From positions 1 through 10,750 of the forward strand of contig QMMT01000032.1 in NCBI GenBank assembly GCA_003647385.1: 10,750 nucleotides of DNA. The letters are read 5' to 3'. The stretch comes from Deltaproteobacteria bacterium (GTDB lineage: Bacteria; Desulfobacterota; Desulfobacteria; Desulfobacterales; Desulfobacteraceae). Position 1 is the stretch's first letter. Every line of letters starts with the position of its first letter. The translations under genes and the position numbers were made by a program. Below, piece after piece: positions 1 through 5,882 of the stretch. The notes under the pieces are model-generated. The model was not told the DNA's origin. It was given only the letters and a program-made list of their open reading frames with translations, and ran no database searches.

Positions 1-683
1 TGCAATTTCATTTCATTTTTGGAAAACAGGGTTGAAAAACAGGGGAGCCTGTCCAAACCGGGTTTGTCGGATTTCCCTTTCTTTGTTTTTAACAGGAGGA
101 TAAAAAAGTGGGGGACCTGCCATAAGCCAAAAATGATCATTATCATTAATATATCGGGGTCAGACATGGCCTTTTCTGTGCCTGCCCATCCAATTAACGG
201 CGGAAGCATACCGCTTAAGGTACCGGGAACAATGGCCAGTAAGGTCTGTTTTTTTAATGGCGTATAAAGTGCATTGTAGCATATCACAGCCACCATTCCA
301 CAAAAAAAAGGAACCACTCCTGTGGCAAACAGCAGTCCTGAAAGTCCGCAGCCGATCATCAGCATGGCAATCATTTTTGCATGGAAGATGGGGACTCTTT
401 CTTGAGGAAGACTTCTGTTGCATGTTCGAAGAAAAAAAGAATCATATTCTCTATCCTGGATATTGTTGAGGACTGCAGCACCGCAAGCCAGAACCATCAC
501 AAAAAATCCCAGAAAAAGAGACTCAAAAGAAAAAGTCTGCCGGGCCATTACATGACCGAAAATGGCTGAAAGACCGATGTAAAGACATAGGTGTACTTTG
601 AATATCTCCAGGTAATCTTTCAAGGCACAGGCGGTACTCAGGGCATCGGCCTGGGAAAGACCTATTTTGTTACCATTCATCAT
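1..683 (-). CDS. ctaB: CtaB-like heme O synthase (protoheme IX farnesyltransferase), 3' end cut by window edge
   Basis: This is a UbiA-family prenyltransferase, expected to farnesylate heme b to heme O in the inner membrane, the first step towards the heme A used by the neighbouring oxidase. About 227 codons are visible, with no stop before position 1. Numbering from the second Met (position 680), the first prenyl-diphosphate motif is NNIQDREYD (72-80), followed by FRTCNRSLP (84-92), matching the NxxxDxxxD...RTxxRPL pattern. YTPLKK (about 138-143), PPLIGWAG and WQVPHF (about 187-192) are also typical of CtaB. The stretch after WQVPHF, expected to resemble DYxxAGxPMLP, reads DKPGLDRLPCF and lacks the usual Tyr, so the protein is somewhat divergent. 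The start is ATGATG at 683/680; an upstream in-frame ATG hits a stop. It overlaps the end of coxB, and no good Shine-Dalgarno is seen, suggesting translational coupling. Heme O synthase is much likelier than another UbiA enzyme because of the cox context. Confidence 0.88.
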   Translation of the reverse strand, partial: MMNGNKIGLSQADALSTACALKDYLEIFKVHLCLYIGLSAIFGHVMARQTFSFESLFLGFFVMVLACGAAVLNNIQDREYDSFFLRTCNRSLPQERVPIFHAKMIAMLMIGCGLSGLLFATGVVPFFCGMVAVICYNALYTPLKKQTLLAIVPGTLSGMLPPLIGWAGTEKAMSDPDILMIMIIFGLWQVPHFFILLLKTKKGKSDKPGLDRLPCFSTLFSKNEMKL

Positions 684-1281
684 CGTTGTTTACCCATTCA
701 TCATACTCTTTTTGAGAAACCACCCGTACCACTCCTGTCATATCGGCATGGCCGCTGCCGCAAAACTCAGAACACTGAAAAAAATACTCGCCCTCTTTTT
801 CCGGTAAAAACCAGGCATAGGTCTTGATACCCTTCACCGCATCTATTTTGACCCTGAATGCGGGAATAAACAGGCTGTGGATCACATCATCCGAGGTGAT
901 ATTCAATTTCACCGGTTTATTCACCGGTACCACAATTTCGTTTTCAGTCTCCTTTTCATTGGGATAATAAAAAAGCCAGGAAAAAGACTGTCCCGTTACT
1001 TCTATTTCAAGCGCCCCTTTGGGAACATTTCTAAGGCCTGTATAAGATTTCCACCCGGATATAAACATGGAAATTGCAATAAATGTGGGAAGCACAATCC
1101 AGACGGTTTCAAGCAAAAGGTTCCCCCTGATATCTGCTGGAATCGGATGCTTGCTTCGCCTGTACCGGATAACAAACCATATCATCACAAGGGTGATGGC
1201 AAACAGAAAAATAAAGGAAAAACCAATTATAAAATAAAAGGATCTGTCAACCAGGGTAACCGGATTTACAATATCATTCAT
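670..1281 (-). CDS. coxB: Cytochrome c oxidase subunit II (CuA subunit)
   Basis: Subunit II accepts electrons from a cytochrome c or similar donor at the binuclear CuA centre and passes them to subunit I. The 203-residue protein has two N-terminal membrane helices (about 15-40 and 55-77) and a periplasmic cupredoxin domain. The CuA ligands are all visible: His135, then Cys170, Glu172, Cys174, His178 and Met181 in CSEFCGSGHADM. The aromatic electron-entry patch reads GQSFSWLFYYP (97-107), so the first Trp of the classical QWYW patch is Phe100, while Trp102 is kept. There is no lipobox and no CXXCH, so it is not a caa3-type fusion with cytochrome c, and the donor must be separate. The start is set by GAGG six bases before ATG; the SD overlaps the stop of the preceding subunit IV gene, 8 bp away. 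Length is short but normal for a two-helix subunit II without extensions. Confidence 0.96.
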   Translation of the reverse strand: MNDIVNPVTLVDRSFYFIIGFSFIFLFAITLVMIWFVIRYRRSKHPIPADIRGNLLLETVWIVLPTFIAISMFISGWKSYTGLRNVPKGALEIEVTGQSFSWLFYYPNEKETENEIVVPVNKPVKLNITSDDVIHSLFIPAFRVKIDAVKGIKTYAWFLPEKEGEYFFQCSEFCGSGHADMTGVVRVVSQKEYDEWVNNDDEW

Positions 1282-1289
1282 TTTTTACC

Positions 1290-1577
1290 TCATCTGAATG
1301 CAACGTCCCAGAATGTAAAACTGATCATGATGCCAAGAAAAAAAATGGTTCCAAGAAAGGAAAAGACCAATACCCTTCCTTCATATTTCATGTGCATAAA
1401 AAAAAGCAGGACAAAGCTGGCCTTAATGGATGCAATGATAAGGGCAATCCAGACATTCAGGCTACCCAGATCAACAAAAGATGCCCCCACGGTAATACCG
1501 GTTAAAACCAGTAATACCAGGAGAACATTAAAAAGTGTTTTATATTCAAAAAAGTGCAAAGGGCTTTTATCTTTCAT
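1290..1577 (-). CDS. coxD: Cytochrome c oxidase subunit IV (prokaryotic COX4 family)
   Basis: This is a 95-residue protein with three predicted membrane helices (about 15-32, 42-62 and 69-90). The segment FVLLFFMHMKYE (55-66) is the characteristic signature of the bacterial COX4 family (also called CtaF or CyoD-like), including the FMH motif at the end of the second helix. In other bacteria such subunits sit against subunits I and III and assist assembly or stability of the oxidase rather than catalysis. It lies 9 bp after the subunit III stop and 8 bp before the subunit II start. An AGGA Shine-Dalgarno precedes the ATG. Family assignment is good; the exact role is known only by analogy. Confidence 0.92.
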   Translation of the reverse strand: MKDKSPLHFFEYKTLFNVLLVLLVLTGITVGASFVDLGSLNVWIALIIASIKASFVLLFFMHMKYEGRVLVFSFLGTIFFLGIMISFTFWDVAFR

Positions 1578-1586
1578 GGCGATTTC

Positions 1587-2183
1587 CTAAATGATCAGAT
1601 AAAATAAAGGAAAAATAAAAATCCAGATTAAATCCACCAGGTGCCAGTAAAGGCCTGAATTTTCAAGAAAGGCAAACCGGGTATGGGTCACTGTCTTGGT
1701 TTGGACAAAGACAAGACTGATAAAAAGAAGGGTCATCCCTATAATAATATGGATACCATGCAATCCTGTAATCACGTAGTAGAGTCCAAAAAATATATTC
1801 TGGCCAGGGGGGCCTTCAATCAGTTTTTCCGAATTGGGAAAAATTCCGTGATCAATCTTGTGGCCCCATTCAATATACTTGTTAACCAGGAAGATAAGAC
1901 CGCATAAAAGGGCGGAAATCAGACCTGCCAGGGCTCTTGTCTTTTCTTTTTTCTGAATCGCCGTAATAGATGCGGCAACACTAAAACTTGAAATCAACAA
2001 AATGACTGTATTCACAATACCAAACAAGCGGTTCAATTCCTTTCCGCCTTCTATGAAATCACCGGTGTATCGGGCAAAATATACCGCATAAAGAACAAAA
2101 AGGCCTCCGAACAGAATGATTTCCGTATAGAGGAAAAGCCACATCCCCAGCTTTTTACCCGACTCATCGGTTTGAGAAGACAT
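1587..2183 (-). CDS. coxC: Cytochrome c oxidase subunit III
   Basis: This is a membrane subunit of the heme-copper oxidase with no redox cofactor, believed to support proton uptake and turnover stability of subunit I. At 198 residues it is the five-helix form, lacking the first two helices of the longer seven-helix type. Visible signatures are the membrane Glu21 in WLFLYTEIILFGG, GLHGIHIIIG (140-149), and WHLVDLIWIF (180-189) near the C-terminus, matching the family patterns tGxHGxHVxxG and WHFVDxVW. The start codon follows the coxA stop directly (TAAATG, zero gap), with an AAAGGAG Shine-Dalgarno inside the last coxA codons, so expression is probably coupled to coxA. Confidence 0.95.
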   Translation of the reverse strand: MSSQTDESGKKLGMWLFLYTEIILFGGLFVLYAVYFARYTGDFIEGGKELNRLFGIVNTVILLISSFSVAASITAIQKKEKTRALAGLISALLCGLIFLVNKYIEWGHKIDHGIFPNSEKLIEGPPGQNIFFGLYYVITGLHGIHIIIGMTLLFISLVFVQTKTVTHTRFAFLENSGLYWHLVDLIWIFIFPLFYLII

Positions 2184-3818
2184 TTATTCTCCTTTTGTAT
2201 CTTTAGCGTACTTTTCCACAACCCCTGTAAAATCATAGGGGTAATCTGGCACTTGGGGTTCTGTGATAAAATTATGCAGCGGCGGTGGAGACGATGTCTG
2301 CCACTCAAGGGTTGTGCCACCCCAGGGATCGGATGATGCGTCTCTTTGTTTTCTTAAGGAAACCAAAAGATTAATCAGCATTAAAAAAATTCCGACAATC
2401 ATAAATCCTGCACCAAACCCTGCAAAAAAATTACCTTTGGCAAATTGAGGAAGATAGTCGAAATACCGCCGCGGCATTCCCTGAAGCCCTAAGATAAACA
2501 TGGGAACATAATGAAACATGAATCCACCTGTCAAAAGAATAGCACCGATATAGGCCTTTTTGAAATCATACATGCGCCCGAACATTTTGGGCCACCAATA
2601 ATGCAGGGCCGCGAAAAAAGCAAATCCTGCTCCACCAAACATGGTAAAATGAAAATGTGCCACCACAAAGTGTGTATCATGGACATAAATATCCGTCCCG
2701 GCTGCACCCAGCAAAAGTCCTGTCAAACCGCCCACAGAAAAAAGGTAAATAAAACATAAGGATAAAAACAGGGGTGGTGCCATTTGAATTGATCCTTTAT
2801 ACAGAGTAGCTACCCATGAAAAAACTTTGATAGCTGATGGAATCGCCACCACAAAAGTTAAAAGGGAAAAGACAAAAACAGCTGTATCACTCATTCCGCT
2901 GGTATACATATGATGAGCCCAGACAAGGGACCCTGCAACAGCAATACTCATGGATGAGACAACAATAGCTTTGTATCCGAATATTGATTTTCGTGAAAAC
3001 ACAGGAATAATTTCTGAGATTACACCCATACCGGGAAGAATCATAATATAAACAGCCGGATGAGAATACATCCAGAACAAATGCTGGTATAAAATCGGAT
3101 CTCCACCCTTTTCCGGATCAAACAATCCGACCCCGACATATCTTTCTATCATCACCAGTATCAGGGTTATGGAGACCACGGGTGTTGCCAGAAGCTGGAC
3201 CCAGGAAGTGGCATAAATACTCCAAGTAAACAAAGGTATCTGCATCCAGCCCATTTCTTTTTTTCTCATCCTGTGAATGGTGGTGATAAAATTCAAACCG
3301 GTGAGCATGGAAGCCATTCCAAGGACAAAGGCTGCAAACACTGCTGTGGAAACATTTGTGTGGGTTGAAATGGAAAAAGGAACATAAAATGTCCAGCCCG
3401 TATCGGGAAACCCATCTGAAAAAAGGGATATAACGGCTATGATACCCCCTGCCATATAAAGATACCATGATAAAAGGTTCAGTCTCGGGAAAAAGACATC
3501 ATCTGTTCCAATCTGAATGGGTAAAAAAAAATTCCCAAATACAGCCGGCAACGCTGGAATGATAAACAAAAAAACCATGATGACACCGTGGAGGGTAAAC
3601 AAAGAATTGTAAACCTGGGCCCCCATAAATGTTTCCCCGGGGAACATGAGTTCCAGCCTGATAAGGCCGCCCAGCAAGACGGCCAGAGCAAACCAGAAAA
3701 GGACTGCAAACAGATACATCAATCCGATCCGCTTATGATCCATGGTGATCAGCCATGACCAGATGCCTTTATACTTTGCTGGAGCCGGAGTTTCAAAAAA
3801 AGAGGGTACAACTTCCAT
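2184..3818 (-). CDS. coxA: Cytochrome c oxidase subunit I, A2-type heme-copper oxidase
   Basis: This is the catalytic subunit, reducing O2 to water at the heme a3-CuB site while pumping protons. The 544-residue protein has about twelve membrane helices. Visible ligands are His77 (low-spin heme, FTLHG), His253 and Tyr257 (HPAVY, the CuB ligand and probable cross-linked Tyr), His302-His303 (CuB, AHHMY), and His388/His390 in VAHFHF (heme a3 and heme a). The D-channel entry Asp is present in GTDDVFFPRLN (104-114), and the K-channel Lys331 in SAIKVFSW. The A1-type glutamate of HPEVY is replaced by Ala; instead MYSHP (250-254) carries the Tyr-Ser pair that defines A2-type oxidases such as Rhodothermus and Thermus caa3. 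GMPRRYFDY and the C-terminal WGGTTLEWQTSSPPPLHNF region are standard. GAGG precedes the start, 21 bp after sco. Family assignment is essentially certain. Confidence 0.98.
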   Translation of the reverse strand: MEVVPSFFETPAPAKYKGIWSWLITMDHKRIGLMYLFAVLFWFALAVLLGGLIRLELMFPGETFMGAQVYNSLFTLHGVIMVFLFIIPALPAVFGNFFLPIQIGTDDVFFPRLNLLSWYLYMAGGIIAVISLFSDGFPDTGWTFYVPFSISTHTNVSTAVFAAFVLGMASMLTGLNFITTIHRMRKKEMGWMQIPLFTWSIYATSWVQLLATPVVSITLILVMIERYVGVGLFDPEKGGDPILYQHLFWMYSHPAVYIMILPGMGVISEIIPVFSRKSIFGYKAIVVSSMSIAVAGSLVWAHHMYTSGMSDTAVFVFSLLTFVVAIPSAIKVFSWVATLYKGSIQMAPPLFLSLCFIYLFSVGGLTGLLLGAAGTDIYVHDTHFVVAHFHFTMFGGAGFAFFAALHYWWPKMFGRMYDFKKAYIGAILLTGGFMFHYVPMFILGLQGMPRRYFDYLPQFAKGNFFAGFGAGFMIVGIFLMLINLLVSLRKQRDASSDPWGGTTLEWQTSSPPPLHNFITEPQVPDYPYDFTGVVEKYAKDTKGE

Positions 3819-3839
3819 GAGAGGCCTCGCAAAGATTAA

Positions 3840-4766
3840 TTATTTATGCGTATCATGAGACAACCTTGTCTCTTTTTTCCTGTCTCTTTTTGAAGGATAG
3901 AGTAAAAAAACAATGAATCCCAAAAGTAAACTTAAGATGGCTGTCCCGGTAATCCTGAACAGTTTAAAGACATATGTTTTGTTCTCAGGGTCGTAATCAA
4001 AACAAAAAGACAATACCCCTCTTTTAATCGAAATACCAGGCTCACCCCTGTCTGCCTCACTTAGGGCCATCCCGAGATCAAAGGGAAGAAAATCGGGCCC
4101 GTAAAGGTAGCGGATAATTTTCCCATCGCCTGCAAGAACCATAAGCACGGATGGATGGATATAAAAATGAGGCCTTGTTTTGGTAAAATAATACCCTAGA
4201 GAATTGGTGAGTTTGCGGATATTTTCATTGTCCCCGGTCAGATAAAACCAATTTTCCAGGGGGAAATCCCTGGTGATCAGGTTGCTGTAATTTTGTTTAG
4301 ATGCATTAGCGTGGGTATAATCTTCATCATCAGAAAAACTTAAAGAGATCACATTGAAATCTTTGCCGGGAACTTGATTCACAAGATTCAAAGCCTTGGC
4401 AAGATCTGCCTGGAGAAAATTACAAATTGACGGACACAAAAAATAAATTGGAAGCAGCACAACCGGCTTGTCAAAAAGAGATTCAAGCTTTACTGTTCTA
4501 CCATTCTCATCTTTAAAATAGGTGTCAAGGGCTGCAATGTTGCCCAGCTGTTCTTCAACCTTAACCTGCTTAACGAGTGCCGGCGCCTCTTTTTCTGCCA
4601 CCTTGACCATTTTTGTGTGATCCATTTTACTATGGCTTACTTCATCATTGTCCGGCTTGTCCCGGCCTGATATATCCTGACTGTTTTCAGCCAGCCCCGC
4701 CTGTAAAAAGACAAGACTGGCTGACATAAAAAGGACTGAAAATATGAACCGGGATCTTTTGTGCAT
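3840..4766 (-). CDS. SCO-type copper chaperone / thiol-disulfide protein, membrane-anchored
   Basis: This is a SCO1/SenC-family protein, expected to deliver copper to, or keep reduced, the CuA cysteines of subunit II in the periplasm. The 308-residue protein has an N-terminal signal sequence (about 1-26). A thioredoxin-fold SCO domain (about 75-245) contains the copper-binding CPSIC (Cys111, Cys115) and a distal His204 in FYIHPSVLMVL, the expected three ligands. A family-typical SFCFDYDP element (253-260) follows, then a C-terminal membrane helix (about 272-290) and a basic cytoplasmic tail. Between signal and domain is a His/Met-rich stretch, HSKMDHTKM (45-53), that could bind copper. The start overlaps the DOMON stop as TAATG and lacks a strong Shine-Dalgarno, so translation is probably coupled. 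Being immediately upstream of coxA supports a role in oxidase assembly. Length exceeds a minimal SCO (about 200) because of both extensions. Confidence 0.93.
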   Translation of the reverse strand: MHKRSRFIFSVLFMSASLVFLQAGLAENSQDISGRDKPDNDEVSHSKMDHTKMVKVAEKEAPALVKQVKVEEQLGNIAALDTYFKDENGRTVKLESLFDKPVVLLPIYFLCPSICNFLQADLAKALNLVNQVPGKDFNVISLSFSDDEDYTHANASKQNYSNLITRDFPLENWFYLTGDNENIRKLTNSLGYYFTKTRPHFYIHPSVLMVLAGDGKIIRYLYGPDFLPFDLGMALSEADRGEPGISIKRGVLSFCFDYDPENKTYVFKLFRITGTAILSLLLGFIVFLLYPSKRDRKKETRLSHDTHK

Positions 4767-5311
4767 TATTTTATCTTTTTATTTTCACCGGTTGACAAAT
4801 TAATTTCATAGACTGTTCGATAAGGATGACGGTTTCTAAAAGAATCTTTTCCCGCCCCGTAAGCCAGCATTATCCGGGTTGTTCCTTCAGGATTGATGGG
4901 TTTGTCATAGGTATCGCCCGTATTAAGGGGCAATGAAAAAGAAATTGTTGTCACCCCGTCAACTTCTGTGCCTGAAGGATCTAAAACATCATTTTTACCC
5001 CCCAGTTTCTCATCATTGGAATGCCCTCTTTTCCTGTCTGCGTAATGATCCTCAATTTTGAATTTACCATTTTTAACCGCACCAATGATTATATTGGCCC
5101 CTGACATAGCCTTTTCAGGATCAAATCCAATACCGACCCAGCCAGTGGTTTTTGCAGACAACTCAACATGAATCTGATCTTCTTCAATGGTCCAGGAAAA
5201 TTGCATATCCCTTACCTCAAGCGTATGCTGGTATTCCATTGCAGACAAAGACAATGGTAACAAAAGAAATACGACTGCCAGTATTGTGCTAAAAAAAATA
5301 TTGTTTTTCAT
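4766..5311 (-). CDS. Secreted DOMON-domain protein, possible heme b binder
   Basis: This is a 181-residue exported protein with a signal peptide (about 1-23, ending SLSA) and one DOMON-like beta-sandwich. Family features are YQHTLEVRDMQFSW at the first strands, TGWVGIGFDP (56-65), MSGANIIIGAV (69-79), then a D-H-Y-A element near 88-91. DOMON domains bind heme b or sugars; in heme-binding members, such as the cellobiose dehydrogenase cytochrome domain, the ligands are a Met and a His. Here Met69 and His162 (RHPYRT) sit in plausible positions, which is inference. No CXXCH is present. The gene lies between DUF2231 (16 bp upstream) and sco (TAATG overlap). A TTG start at 5368 would add an 18-residue tail before the signal peptide and overlap DUF2231, so I reject it. 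The GGAGG at 5319-5323 fits ATG 5311 (7 bases) or 5314 (4 bases). Its exact role is unknown. Confidence 0.82.
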   Translation of the reverse strand: MKNNIFFSTILAVVFLLLPLSLSAMEYQHTLEVRDMQFSWTIEEDQIHVELSAKTTGWVGIGFDPEKAMSGANIIIGAVKNGKFKIEDHYADRKRGHSNDEKLGGKNDVLDPSGTEVDGVTTISFSLPLNTGDTYDKPINPEGTTRIMLAYGAGKDSFRNRHPYRTVYEINLSTGENKKIK

Positions 5312-5318
5312 CATTACG

Positions 5319-5323
5319 CCTCC
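5319..5323 (-). promoter_or_regulatory. Ribosome binding site fixing the DOMON start
   Basis: GGAGG on the minus strand lies 7 bases before ATG 5311 and 4 bases before ATG 5314. It decides for the internal ATG pair over the upstream TTG at 5368, because translation then begins directly with the signal peptide. Confidence 0.75.
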
Positions 5324-5327
5324 GTAA

Positions 5328-5753
5328 TTATCCGTATTGAAGTTCGCCGCCTGAGAACCCCAACCCAATAGCCAATAAGACGGTTAAAAGATAAAAAAAT
5401 GTCTTTTTATCAAATTTTGGATTTTCAGGATCATCTATGACGGCAATGGTTACAAGAACTATAGTCAAGACAACTGCAAGGATTATTTTCAAAATAATCA
5501 AAAATTCCCACTCCCCACCAAAGGTATGCTGCCAGTCAAGATAGCCTGCAAAGGCTGTTGGGGCAATCCCCAGAAGCCCCAAAATAACACAATGATACCC
5601 TGTTTTTGCCAGGAATTTTAATTTTGGCAAAAAAGATGCCAGCCGGAATGTGACCGCCCCCATTACCATTCCCATGGGTATATGGGTTAATGCAGGATGC
5701 AGGGGATGAGTAAAACCTAAGTTGTTGAGAAACTCAAAAATAGTCTGAACCAT
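5328..5753 (-). CDS. DUF2231-family four-helix membrane protein
   Basis: This is a 141-residue membrane protein and the first gene of the cox operon. Near the N-terminus it has THPLHPALTHIPMGM (15-29), the HPxHPxxxHxP signature of DUF2231 proteins. About four helices follow (about 22-42, 52-71, 86-106, 119-136). GYLDW (70-74) and the final GGELQYG (135-141) are also family-like. His16, His19, His24, His54 and His76 lie in or near membrane helices and could in principle ligate heme, but this is not established for the family. The ATG has a GAGGTGA Shine-Dalgarno at good spacing. It is 16 bp before the DOMON gene and is probably cotranscribed with the oxidase genes, pointing to a respiratory or metal/heme-related role. 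No specific function can be assigned from sequence alone. Confidence 0.82.
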   Translation of the reverse strand: MVQTIFEFLNNLGFTHPLHPALTHIPMGMVMGAVTFRLASFLPKLKFLAKTGYHCVILGLLGIAPTAFAGYLDWQHTFGGEWEFLIILKIILAVVLTIVLVTIAVIDDPENPKFDKKTFFYLLTVLLAIGLGFSGGELQYG

Positions 5754-5798
5754 AATATCACCTCTGATTTGATTTTAGTTTCTAAATAATTAAGACGA

Positions 5799-5814
5799 AG
5801 CAAATTTTGTGCCT
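5799..5814 (-). promoter_or_regulatory. Candidate sigma-54 promoter of the cox operon
   Basis: On the minus strand, AGGCACAAAATTTGCT matches the -24/-12 consensus TGGCAC-N5-TTGCW except for the first T. The invariant GG (5812-5813) and GC (5800-5801) are exactly ten bases apart. The predicted start point, near 5788, leaves a leader of about 35 bases before the DUF2231 ATG with its GAGGTGA. If real, the operon needs RpoN and an AAA+ enhancer-binding activator, whose sites would lie upstream within 5850-6100. Transcription has not been measured; a chance match cannot be excluded. Confidence 0.5.
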
Positions 5815-5820
5815 GTTTGA

Positions 5821-5849
5821 TAAATACGTTTAAGGTAAAAACAAGTCAA
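5821..5849 (-). promoter_or_regulatory. Alternative sigma-70-like promoter of the cox operon
   Basis: On the minus strand, TTGACT (5844-5849) and TATTTA (5821-5826) are separated by 17 bases. The -35 matches TTGACA at five of six positions, but the -10 is weak at three of six. It lies just upstream of the sigma-54-like site, so the two would give different start points. I consider it the weaker candidate. Confidence 0.3.
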
Positions 5850-5872
5850 GGAAATTAGTTTGCCATAACTTT

Positions 5873-5882
5873 CCCCCCCCCC
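5873..5882. repeat. Ten-base poly-C tract upstream of the cox operon
   Basis: There are ten consecutive C on the plus strand, followed by GGGCGCTCGC, in otherwise AT-rich intergenic DNA. The tract lies about 25 bases upstream of the sigma-70-like -35 and about 60 upstream of the sigma-54-like -24 element. Homopolymers of this length are prone to slippage; the tract could be a length-variable promoter element or mark a join between sequences of different origin, and its length could also be a sequencing error. Confidence 0.6.

Noticed and set aside
877..1590. Long plus-strand reading frame of 237 codons
   Set aside because: It lies antisense to coxB and coxD, whose motifs (CuA site, FMH signature) are unmistakable. 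Its composition (basic, no domain pattern) is that of a shadow frame.
5312..5368. TTG-initiated N-terminal extension of the DOMON protein
   Set aside because: It would overlap the DUF2231 gene and put 18-19 residues ahead of a clear signal peptide, while a GGAGG sits at the right distance from ATG 5311/5314.
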